DNA of 31,964 nt from an uncultured Desulfobacca sp. (GTDB lineage: Bacteria > Desulfobacterota > Desulfobaccia > Desulfobaccales > Desulfobaccaceae), in assembly GCA_937958145.1 (NCBI GenBank), contig CALGOE010000199.1, positions 1 through 31,964 of the forward strand, read 5' to 3'. This document shows, piece by piece, positions 7,821 to 15,090 of this stretch (position 1 is its first letter; each line of letters opens with the position of its first letter). Both the position numbers and the translations under genes were made by a program. The notes under the pieces were generated by a model. The model had not been told where the DNA came from and made no database searches. It saw only the letters and a program-made list of their open reading frames with translations.

Positions 7821-7937
7821 AGGCTGGGAGAGAGCTCGCTTTTGCAGCCAGATGAAGATCATTCCTGCCGTATCGGCTGACAAGCCAAAGGTCTTGGCAA
7901 CAACCTGAAGTTCTGCTCGGCCAACAAGGCGCAGTAT
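7812..7937 (-). other. Cryptic small winged-helix-like reading frame without a standard start
   Basis: In the 286-nt gap between rlmE and yebC, one minus-strand frame reads a peptide of about 41 aa containing VVAKTFGLSADTAGMIFIWL and then QKRAL. This looks like the recognition helix and wing start of a winged-helix DNA-binding domain (compare the pattern AKxLGLSxxTVxxxLxxL). The frame is open from 7988 to the TGA at 7812-7814 but has no ATG, GTG or TTG ahead of the motif. ATA at 7937 or CTG at 7934 would be the only nearby start candidates, about 10 nt after an AGAGAGGA sequence. It may be a decayed gene, a frameshifted one (A-rich run upstream) or a coincidence. Confidence 0.25.
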
Positions 7938-8000
7938 ATTGGCCTGTTCCTCTCTTTTTCCCTTTTTCCAATATGATGATAATGAAACTTAAGGCTATTT

Positions 8001-8600
8001 CTAAAGTTTTGTCTTTTTGTGCCAGCCCAAAAGATAGATCTCCCGACTCTCTTGGCGGGAGGCCGGGGGTTTGACGATGATCACCTTCTGAAAATAGGGT
8101 TTGATGTCGGCCACAAAGGCGGAAAAATCCGGCCCCGCAAAAACCTTAACCAGAAAGTGACCCCCGCCGGTCAGCAGGGCCTGGGCAAACTCCCAGGCGC
8201 GGCGGGCCAGGGTCAAAGAACGCTGATGGTCCACGTCCTTGATGCCGCAGGTGGCCGGGGCCAGATCGCTTAAGACGGCATCAAAGGCCTCACTCAGGGA
8301 TCGCAACTCTCCGGGAGTGAGCGTGGTAATATCGGCCTGATGAAAGATCACCGGCGGCCCGGGGGGGCTTGCCAACGGCTGTTGGTCCACGCCCACCACC
8401 AGACCCTGGGGACCGACCCGGGAGCTGACGTATTGCAGCCAGGAACCGGGGGCACAGCCCAGATCCAGAACCCGCTGACCGGAGCGGAACAGCCGGTATT
8501 TCTGGTCAATGGCCGCCAGCTTGTAGACGGCCCGGGAGGCAAACTGTTCGCGGCGGGCCTTCCGGCTGTAATAATCTGGTCTGTCCCGCCGCGTCGCCAT
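8001..8600 (-). CDS. rlmE: 23S rRNA (uridine-2552 2'-O)-methyltransferase RlmE/FtsJ
   Basis: The 199-aa product is an RlmE/FtsJ-type methyltransferase that modifies U2552 of 23S rRNA using S-adenosylmethionine, late in 50S assembly. The SAM-binding motif is VLDLGCAPGSWLQYV (44-58). The catalytic tetrad of the family is present as K27, D102 (SDLAP), K142 (LVKVF) and E177 (SREIYLLG). The N-terminus DRPDYYSRKARREQFASRAVYKL is typical. The ATG at 8600 gives the family length; a longer frame to 8642 has no ribosome-binding site. The Shine-Dalgarno for 8600 is also weak (CTGGAAAATACC). Confidence 0.93.
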   Translation of the reverse strand: MATRRDRPDYYSRKARREQFASRAVYKLAAIDQKYRLFRSGQRVLDLGCAPGSWLQYVSSRVGPQGLVVGVDQQPLASPPGPPVIFHQADITTLTPGELRSLSEAFDAVLSDLAPATCGIKDVDHQRSLTLARRAWEFAQALLTGGGHFLVKVFAGPDFSAFVADIKPYFQKVIIVKPPASRQESREIYLLGWHKKTKL

Positions 8601-8642
8601 GGTATTTTCCAGAAAAATTGGTATAGTATCTGTTTGTATCAT

Positions 8643-8764
8643 ATTTTTTCAGCAGGGTGCAAGCCTGAGTCCAACCCCGGTCTGCTCCGGATGCGGCAAA
8701 GCCGCAGCGGTGGCCCCGGCCGGGCAAGGGGCGGCTGCTCCCAACGGGAACCGAGATAGCCTGA
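8643..8764 (+). other. GC-rich leader of the acyltransferase gene
   Basis: The 122-nt gap between divergent rlmE and the MBOAT gene includes the tight hairpin GCGGC-AAA-GCCGC and further GC-rich complementarity up to the start codon. Structure in the mRNA leader is likely. No known riboswitch consensus could be fitted. Confidence 0.3.
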
Positions 8765-10339
8765 ATGTCTTTTCTTTCCTGGCAATTTCCCTTTTTTCTC
8801 TCAGTCTTTGTCCTCCTCTATTGGCGGTTGCCCCACCGCTGGCGGCTGTGGTTTCTCCTGCTGGGCAGTTATACTTTTTACGGCTTTTGGGATGTCCGCT
8901 TCCTGGCCCTGGTCATGACCACCACCGTGGTGGATTACCTCTGTGCCCTGGGCCTAGCCGGGGAAAAATGCCGGCCGCTGCCGGTGTTGGCTTTGGTTTT
9001 CCTGCCTTTGGGCTGGCTCCTGACGCTGGCCCTGACCCGGCCGCATCTGGGGATCAGCCCGGGCATGTTGGCTGCCGCCGGCTTGGCCACCGTGCTTTTC
9101 TGGGGTGGCTACACTGTTCTCTGGCGTTTGCCGGAGCCGACTCGCCGCCGGGGGTTTTTATTGTTGAGCCTGGTCTTTTGCCTGGCGATCCTTGGCTTTT
9201 TTAAATATTGCAATTTTTTTCTGGAGTCGACGGCCGCAGCCCTGACCTGGCTCGGTCTGCAGCCTGATTGGCCCACCCTCCAGATCATCCTGCCGGTCGG
9301 GATTTCCTTTTACACCTTCCAGTCGCTGGGCTATGTCATCGATGTCTACCGCCGGCAGGGTCCGGTCTGTCGCGATCTCTTGGTGTTTGCGGTTTTTGAC
9401 GCCTATTTTCCCCAGATGGTGGCTGGACCCATCGAACGGGGCCGGACCCTGATCCCCCAATTGAGCTCGCCCCGGCAATTCCAAGCCGCCGACCTTCACG
9501 AAGGGCTTGTCCGGATCCTGGTGGGTTTTTTCAAAAAGGTGTATGTGGCCGATAACTGCGCCCTTCTGGCCAACTATGTTTTTGCGCCGGCCACACCCCT
9601 CAACGCCCCCTGGGCCCTGTTGGGCGGTTTGGCCTTCGCCTTCCAGATTTACGGCGATTTTTCCGGGTATACGGATATTGCCCGGGGCAGTGCCAAGCTC
9701 CTGGGAGTGGAGTTGGTGCACAATTTTCACTTCCCCTACCTGGCCCGCAATCCCTCGGATTTCTGGTCCCGCTGGCACATCTCCCTGTCCTCCTGGTTCC
9801 GGGATTACGTCTATATCTCGCTGGGGGGCAACCGGGGCACAGCCGGGCAGACGGCCCGCAACCTCCTGGTGACCATGCTCCTGGCCGGCCTCTGGCATGG
9901 GGCGGCTTGGACCTTTGTCATCTGGGGAGCCTATCATGGCGTTCTGTTGCTGCTCTATCGCTTCGGACCGCTCACCTGGCTCAACCGGAAAGATTACGCT
10001 TCCTTGCCGGCAAGTCTTTTGGCCTGCACCCTCATGTTCAGCCTGACGGTAATCGGCTGGGCCATGTTTCGCAGTCCCACCCTGGGGCATTTCTGGAGCT
10101 GGCTCATGGCCCTGGGAAATTGGGAAACCGTGACCCTGCCCTGGCGTTCCTCCCTCTGGTGGCTGCTCCTGCATGTGGCGCCCTTATTGGCCCTGCAAGG
10201 CCTGACCTGGAACCGGGCCGATGAAACCAAGCTCCTGGACCTGCCGTGGCCGGCCCGCGGCGTGCTCTATGTGGTGCTCATTGTCCTCGTCGTTTCCTCG
10301 ACGGCTCAGGACCAGGAATTCATTTACTTTCAATTCTGA
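8765..10339 (+). CDS. MBOAT family O-acyltransferase (AlgI/DltB-like)
   Basis: The 524-aa polytopic membrane protein has roughly ten or more hydrophobic segments and the MBOAT core motifs: QIYGDFSGYTDIARG (294-308), RNPSDFWSRWHISLSSWFRD (328-347) and LLAGLWHGAAWTFVIWGAYHG (372-392), with H378 the catalytic histidine. AlgI and relatives move an acyl, often acetyl, group across the inner membrane for O-acylation of a secreted polysaccharide or other envelope substrate. The next gene, an SGNH hydrolase-like protein, overlaps its stop codon, matching the known pairing of an MBOAT channel with a periplasmic transferase. No polysaccharide synthase lies in the window, so the acceptor is unknown. The ribosome-binding site is weak. 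Confidence 0.9.
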   Translation: MSFLSWQFPFFLSVFVLLYWRLPHRWRLWFLLLGSYTFYGFWDVRFLALVMTTTVVDYLCALGLAGEKCRPLPVLALVFLPLGWLLTLALTRPHLGISPGMLAAAGLATVLFWGGYTVLWRLPEPTRRRGFLLLSLVFCLAILGFFKYCNFFLESTAAALTWLGLQPDWPTLQIILPVGISFYTFQSLGYVIDVYRRQGPVCRDLLVFAVFDAYFPQMVAGPIERGRTLIPQLSSPRQFQAADLHEGLVRILVGFFKKVYVADNCALLANYVFAPATPLNAPWALLGGLAFAFQIYGDFSGYTDIARGSAKLLGVELVHNFHFPYLARNPSDFWSRWHISLSSWFRDYVYISLGGNRGTAGQTARNLLVTMLLAGLWHGAAWTFVIWGAYHGVLLLLYRFGPLTWLNRKDYASLPASLLACTLMFSLTVIGWAMFRSPTLGHFWSWLMALGNWETVTLPWRSSLWWLLLHVAPLLALQGLTWNRADETKLLDLPWPARGVLYVVLIVLVVSSTAQDQEFIYFQF

Positions 10340-11358
10340 TGACCAGACGCCTGTTTGCCGATTTTGCCCTTGCCCTGGCCCTCCTCCTGGCCGCCGAACT
10401 GGCCGTGCGCCTGTTTTTACCCCATGATGTCAGCGGCCGCTTTTCCTATGGGTATGATCAGGAGGCCGGCTTTGTGGAGTCAGGAGAAACAGTGCATCTG
10501 GTGCGAGCCGGCGGGCGACGGTTTCATCCCCAGACCTTCAGCCGCCGCCGGCCGCCGGATACCGTACGGATTATGGTGGTGGGTGATTCTGTGCCCCGGG
10601 GCCCCAACCTGGGCGCCGCCTACCCGGGGCAGCTCCAGGAGATCCTGCGGGCCCAGGGTATCAAGGCGGAAGTCATCAATCTGGCCATCCCGGGCTTTGG
10701 CGTGCGCCGCAGTCAGTTGATCGTAAAGAAGATCCTGGCCTACGAACCCAGTCTGGTCATCGTGCATGTCAATGATTCCAATGAATATGAGGATGAACGG
10801 GAGTATCGGCGCAGTCAGGAGTTTCAGGGTTGGCATCCGCGCCATTGGCTCATGAAGAGTTATATCCTGGCCCGGGCTTACGAAATCAAAACCGAAAAAC
10901 TGCAATGGCGGCTCCTCCCCGAGAAGATCCGCCAACAGAATATGGCCAGCGATGCCGACGCGGAACTGCAGGCCGGCCTGGATGAGAACCTCCATCGGCT
11001 CTGGCAGCAGCGGGTCTGGGAGATAACGCAGCAAACAGTGGCGCTGATTCGAGCCCGGGCCGTTGATGTCATCCTGGTCACCCAGGCCTCGTGGCAGCCC
11101 ACCGGCCCGGGCCAAGGGCACCTCCACGACCACGGCCTGGAGGCCTTAGGCCAATCCCTGGCCGGCCCGGGGGTCCAGATCGTGGCCATGACCAAGGTTT
11201 TTGCCGATCTCAAGCCCCGCTCAGACTATTTTGCCGACAGTGCGCACCTGACCCCAGCCGGACACCAACGCCTGGCCGCAGCCCTGGCGGCGGTGATCCA
11301 GGAGAGAGGGCAGAGGACAAGCCAAGGGGCCAACGCCAGCCGGGGCTCGCCACCCTAG
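10339..11358 (+). CDS. SGNH/GDSL hydrolase-like protein, partner of the MBOAT
   Basis: The 339-aa product starts at the ATG that overlaps the MBOAT stop (TGATG), which sets the start; the frame open further upstream lies inside the MBOAT gene. One N-terminal membrane anchor (about 5-27) puts the rest in the periplasm. The SGNH blocks are visible: G82-D83-S84 (nucleophile), N114 with a downstream PGFG, HVND (143-146), and the D300-S-A-H303 pair completing the triad. In known systems such as AlgI/AlgJ/AlgX and PatA/PatB the SGNH partner transfers the acyl group to the carbohydrate. An esterase role is the alternative. The C-terminal 20 residues are low complexity. Confidence 0.82.
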   Translation: MTRRLFADFALALALLLAAELAVRLFLPHDVSGRFSYGYDQEAGFVESGETVHLVRAGGRRFHPQTFSRRRPPDTVRIMVVGDSVPRGPNLGAAYPGQLQEILRAQGIKAEVINLAIPGFGVRRSQLIVKKILAYEPSLVIVHVNDSNEYEDEREYRRSQEFQGWHPRHWLMKSYILARAYEIKTEKLQWRLLPEKIRQQNMASDADAELQAGLDENLHRLWQQRVWEITQQTVALIRARAVDVILVTQASWQPTGPGQGHLHDHGLEALGQSLAGPGVQIVAMTKVFADLKPRSDYFADSAHLTPAGHQRLAAALAAVIQERGQRTSQGANASRGSPP

Positions 11359-11377
11359 CTGGATGAAGGCGCCCGGG

Positions 11378-12724
11378 TCAAACTGTTTCGCCCGGGTCAA
11401 TGAGGTGCATGACCGGGCCGACCGGTACTTTGGGATAAAAATAAGTAGATTTCCGTGGCATGATAAGACCGCTGCTGGCCACCTCCTGGACGTGTTCGAT
11501 GCGGGTCGGGTTCAGGAGGAAGGCCAGATCCACCTCACCCCGCTCCAAGGCGGCCAGGGCGCCGGCAATGGTGCTGTCATAATGGAAGATGCCCTCGTCG
11601 TCCTGGTGTGCATTGCTCAGCCCCATGATCTTTTCAAAGATCAGGAAGTTCAAGGCGACGACATCCAATTTGGTCAGGGCCGACGGGAGATGGCCGGTCA
11701 GGGGGCTGTCCATGACGCCGGGTTTGAGTTTGAGGAGAAAGGCTTGGCGGGAAGGGGTGACCACGGCCAAGGCGGTGGTGTGTTGACCGGCCTCGGTCAG
11801 GGCATTGCCAATGGCGGCGGCATTGGCCGGAAAAGGGGCGGCGGTCAGGGGCAGCGGGCTGATATCGAAGTATTGCGGCAACTGCGCCAGGAGGGCCTCT
11901 TCGGAGAAGTTGGGCAGGGGTCTGACCGCCAAGAGACGGTGGGCCGGACGGATGACCAGATCGGGGTCCAGCATGTTGCTCAAATACATCAGGACGTAAT
12001 TGAAGCTGGCTTGTGGCGGGGCCTGAGGGTAGCGCGCCTGCAGCCAGTCCCGGTAGGCCAGGGCCGTCTCGTAGCGGTGATGCCCGTCGGCGATGAAAAT
12101 GGGCACATCGGCCAGACCGGCGACGGCCGCCTGGATGGCCGGTTGATCGGTGACCCGGAAAAACCGGTGCTGGGACCCTTCGTAGTCGCGGAAAGAAAAG
12201 AGCGGCGCGGCCGGCAGGCCCTGCCGCAGGCCGTGTAAGACCAGATCCCGGCTGTCCGGATAAAGGGCAAAGACCGCAGACAGATGAGCCTTGACCTGGA
12301 GCATCAACTTGAAGCGGTCGGTTTTATGGGCTGAAAAGGTTTTTTCGTGGGGGCGGACAATACCGCTGTCAAAAGACTCCAACCGTACCAAGCCCACCAG
12401 GGCCCGCCGGGTGTGGGGCTGGCCTTCCAGGAGATAATCGGTTTCCCAATAGAACAGGGCCGGCTCGGTATCCCGGATCAAGATGCCTTGCTGTAGCCAC
12501 GTCTGTAAGAGTTTCCCGGCCTGCTGATAGCGGGAATCGGGGTCAGGATCACCGGCTGGCGGCTGGGGCAGGATCAGGCGAACGACGTTGTAAGGATGTT
12601 GTTCATAAAACCGGGCCTGCTGTTCGGGCGAGATAACATCATAAGGAGGGGTGACGATGGGGCCAAGATCCGGAACCAACTCAGGGTTATAATGCAATGC
12701 CCGCCAGGGCACCAATGCAGCCAT
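11378..12724 (-). CDS. DUF1015 family protein, function unknown
   Basis: The 448-aa cytosolic protein matches the DUF1015 family: N-terminal PPYDVIS (26-32), RPHEKTFSAHKTDR (124-137), and the conserved IADGHHRYETALAY (211-224). No activity is established to my knowledge; the conserved His-rich motif hints at a metal or nucleotide site. The ATG at 12724 is preferred because AAGGA lies 9 nt upstream; the ATG two codons earlier is too close to it and other upstream residues look non-conserved. It converges on the SGNH gene with a 19-nt gap. A direct repeat CGCCCGGGTCAA flanks its stop codon. Confidence 0.88.
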   Translation of the reverse strand: MAALVPWRALHYNPELVPDLGPIVTPPYDVISPEQQARFYEQHPYNVVRLILPQPPAGDPDPDSRYQQAGKLLQTWLQQGILIRDTEPALFYWETDYLLEGQPHTRRALVGLVRLESFDSGIVRPHEKTFSAHKTDRFKLMLQVKAHLSAVFALYPDSRDLVLHGLRQGLPAAPLFSFRDYEGSQHRFFRVTDQPAIQAAVAGLADVPIFIADGHHRYETALAYRDWLQARYPQAPPQASFNYVLMYLSNMLDPDLVIRPAHRLLAVRPLPNFSEEALLAQLPQYFDISPLPLTAAPFPANAAAIGNALTEAGQHTTALAVVTPSRQAFLLKLKPGVMDSPLTGHLPSALTKLDVVALNFLIFEKIMGLSNAHQDDEGIFHYDSTIAGALAALERGEVDLAFLLNPTRIEHVQEVASSGLIMPRKSTYFYPKVPVGPVMHLIDPGETV

Positions 12725-13076
12725 ACGCATTAATCCTTGTAAAAAATTGATTTGAAGTGGAAATTTTATCAAATTTTCCCAGGACGTCAACCCTTGCCGG
12801 GGCTGGCGCTGGGCCGGGGCGGCGCCGGCCAGCCCCCTTGTCGGCACTGCGGTCAGAAGCTGCTCAGCTCGCCGGGTCAACTCCGGGAAGACGAGGCGTC
12901 ATGAAAAAGCTATTGATTTTTTATCACGTCTCAGGTATACATTCCGTATCTTTTGCTTATTTTTGCGGATATCCGAAGGAAGCGAGCCGTTTGTGCTGTT
13001 TTAAGGGTAGTGTCGATGCCCCCGGAGCCCAGAAGGGCGGGGGGTCGACCATGAAACTGAGGCCTGTCCTACATCG
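12725..13076. other. Intergenic region with a strong hairpin, no confident gene
   Basis: The gap between divergent DUF1015 and hisC is almost 500 nt. Its main feature is a GC-rich hairpin at 13012-13049: GTCGA/TCGAC, CCCCC/GGGGG and GCCC/GGGC stacked around loop AGAA. No T tract follows, so it is not a simple terminator. A 65-codon frame from ATG 12901 (GAGG 4 nt upstream) passes through this hairpin. It has no recognisable motif and I do not call it a gene. Confidence 0.4.
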
Positions 13077-13105
13077 TTGCTGTCAAGGGTTTTGCTAGAT
13101 AAAAA
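13077..13105 (+). promoter_or_regulatory. Promoter candidate for hisC-cmk-rpsA-sppA
   Basis: TTGCTG (13077-13082), a 17-nt spacer and TAAAAA (13100-13105) make a reasonable sigma70-like promoter. The predicted start near 13112 gives a leader of about 107 nt before hisC. A small CGCC-TCA-GGCG hairpin sits in that leader. Confidence 0.5.
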
Positions 13106-13218
13106 TACTTAAGACACAAACTTACCCACCCTTAAAAATTAGCACCCACCGAACGATAGTCTGCTTTCAGAGCGCCTCAGGCGACACAACACGGGTAGTT
13201 TTTCCGTATCTTCTAGGT

Positions 13219-14319
13219 ATGTTTGAAGCCTTTGTGCCTGCACATATAGCCACCTTGGCGGCCTATCCGCCCGGTAAACCCTTGGAGGAGCTGGAACGGG
13301 AACTTGGCATTACCGATTCCATTAAATTGGCCTCCAACGAAAACCCCCTGGGCCCCTCGCCGTTGGCCCTCCAGGCCATTGCCGCGCAGCTCAACCGCCT
13401 GCACCGCTATCCTGACGCCAATGCCTATTATCTGAAGCAGCGGTTGAGTCGGCATTTACAGGTGGAGCCGGCCCAGCTGATCTGCGGCAACGGTTCCGAT
13501 GAAATCCTGGAACTGATCATGCGGGCCTTTGTGCAGCCGGGTCAGGAGGTTATCAGTGCGGCCCCCTCCTTTTTGATGTATGGTCTGTTGACCCAGGGGG
13601 CAGGGGGGATTTTCCGGCCGGTGCCCCTGAAAAATTTCCGCGTCGACCTGGCGGCTATCCTCCAGGCCGTGACTGCGCAGACGAAAGTGGTTATTATTAA
13701 TAATCCGAATAATCCCACCGGCACGGCTGTGAGCCGGGCCGACTGGGAAGATTTCTTGGCGGCGCTGCCCAGCCGGATCATCGTCGTGGTGGACGAGGCC
13801 TACATCGAATTCGCCGATACTGCCACGGTGCCCCAAGGATTGGACTATCTCCGGGAGGACCGGCCGCTCATCGGCTTGCGCACCTTTTCCAAGGCCTATG
13901 GTCTGGCCGGGCTGCGCATCGGCTATGGCTATGGCCCCAGCGCCCTCCTCAGCTATCTGGATCGGCTGCGGTCGCCCTTCAACGTCAATTCCCTGGCCCA
14001 GGCCGCGGCGGTGGCCGCCTTGGATGATGATGATTTTTTGGCCCGCACCCGACAGGTGGTGAAAGAGGGATTAGCTTATATCTGCCGGGAATTGGACCGC
14101 CTGGGAGTTGCCTATATTCCCACCCAGACAAATTTTCTCCTTATTCACCTGGGTCGGGACAGCCGGGAGGTCTACGAACAGATGCTGCGCCAGGGAGTGA
14201 TCATCCGGGCCATGGGCAGTTATCAATTACCGGAGTACATCCGGGTGAATGCCGGCCTGCCGGCGGAAAACCAAAGGTTCATCGCCACCTTGCAACGGGT
14301 TCTGGGCTATGGCGACTGA
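13219..14319 (+). CDS. hisC: Histidinol-phosphate aminotransferase
   Basis: The 366-aa fold-type I PLP enzyme converts imidazole-acetol phosphate and glutamate to histidinol phosphate and 2-oxoglutarate in histidine synthesis. Family marks are LASNENPLGPSP (37-48), the substrate-loop HRYPD (62-66), GNGSDEIL (90-97), NNPNNPTGT (161-169), VDEAYIEF (191-198) and the PLP lysine K225 in TFSKAYGLAGLRIGY. The length is normal for HisC. Related aminotransferases for tyrosine or phenylalanine share this fold, so substrate range could be broader. The Shine-Dalgarno is poor (TAGGT directly before ATG). Its stop overlaps cmk by 11 nt, suggesting coupled translation. Other his genes are absent nearby. Confidence 0.93.
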   Translation: MFEAFVPAHIATLAAYPPGKPLEELERELGITDSIKLASNENPLGPSPLALQAIAAQLNRLHRYPDANAYYLKQRLSRHLQVEPAQLICGNGSDEILELIMRAFVQPGQEVISAAPSFLMYGLLTQGAGGIFRPVPLKNFRVDLAAILQAVTAQTKVVIINNPNNPTGTAVSRADWEDFLAALPSRIIVVVDEAYIEFADTATVPQGLDYLREDRPLIGLRTFSKAYGLAGLRIGYGYGPSALLSYLDRLRSPFNVNSLAQAAAVAALDDDDFLARTRQVVKEGLAYICRELDRLGVAYIPTQTNFLLIHLGRDSREVYEQMLRQGVIIRAMGSYQLPEYIRVNAGLPAENQRFIATLQRVLGYGD

Positions 14320-14992
14320 CCCCGGCCGCAGGGTGATCGTGACGGTGGATGGACCGGCCGGCTCGGGCAAGAGTACTCTGGCCAAACGCCTGGCCCGCCG
14401 GGCCGATCTGCAGTATCTGGAAAGCGGCGCTTTTTACCGGGCCGCCGCTTGGCTGGCCACCAGGGCTGAGGCCGACCTGACCGATCCGGAGTGGCTGGCG
14501 GCGTTATTGGCCGCCAATCCCCTGCAGGTCAAGCCCAAAAAGCATGGTTTTTACCTGGCCGTGGCCGGGCGGGACCTCACCCAGGACCTGCGTCTGCCCC
14601 AGATAAGCCATAATGCCTCGGTGGTGGCCCAATTGCGGCCGGTGCGGCAATGGGTCCTCAGCCATCTGCGGGCCCTGGGGGCCACCGGCGGCCTGGTGGC
14701 CGAAGGCCGGGATATGGGCAGCCGGGTTTTTCCCGAGGCCGAAGTGAAAATCTATCTGGACGCCTCATTGGCTGAACGGGCCCATCGCCGCTGGCTGGAA
14801 CTGCAGGCCCAGGGAAATGACATCAGTGAAGACCAGGTCCGCCGCGACCTGGCCCAGCGGGATCGCCGGGATCAGGAGCGCCAAGAGGATCCCTTACTGG
14901 TGCCGGAGGGCGCCCACGTCCTTGACAGCACGAGGTCTGATCCGGAGCAGATGGAGGAGATCTGCTTCCGGCTGATCCAACCATATCTGTAA
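14309..14992 (+). CDS. cmk: Cytidylate kinase
   Basis: The 227-aa P-loop kinase phosphorylates CMP and dCMP with ATP. The Walker A motif GPAGSGKST spans 15-23. LESGAFYRAAAWLA follows as in the bacterial Cmk family (usually SGAxYR), AEGRDMGSRVFPEA matches the EGRDIGTVVFPDA motif, and the LID region is RRDLAQRDRRDQER. The start codon lies inside the last codons of hisC. Position directly ahead of rpsA is a widely conserved arrangement. The glycine-for-threonine-rich variations (GSR for GTV) are mild. The 98-nt gap to rpsA could hold a separate promoter but I see no good one. Confidence 0.94.
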   Translation: MATDPGRRVIVTVDGPAGSGKSTLAKRLARRADLQYLESGAFYRAAAWLATRAEADLTDPEWLAALLAANPLQVKPKKHGFYLAVAGRDLTQDLRLPQISHNASVVAQLRPVRQWVLSHLRALGATGGLVAEGRDMGSRVFPEAEVKIYLDASLAERAHRRWLELQAQGNDISEDQVRRDLAQRDRRDQERQEDPLLVPEGAHVLDSTRSDPEQMEEICFRLIQPYL

Positions 14993-15090
14993 GCTTTGCT
15001 GCCGGCCATCGGCACCTGCACCGGGCCGGGACGTCGGCATTGTAAGATAAAAACCCGACGGGGTTAATAATAGAGGTTTAGGGGGTAGGG

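Noticed and set aside
8643..8764. Cyclic-di-GMP (GEMM) or cobalamin riboswitch in the MBOAT leader
   Set aside because: A GCGGCAAAGCCGC hairpin superficially recalls the GEMM core, but the conserved GACGCAAAGCC and tetraloop-receptor elements are not found, nor is a B12 box.
12901..13098. 65-codon gene starting at ATG 12901
   Set aside because: It has only a weak ribosome site, no recognisable motif, and its second half crosses a strong GC hairpin.
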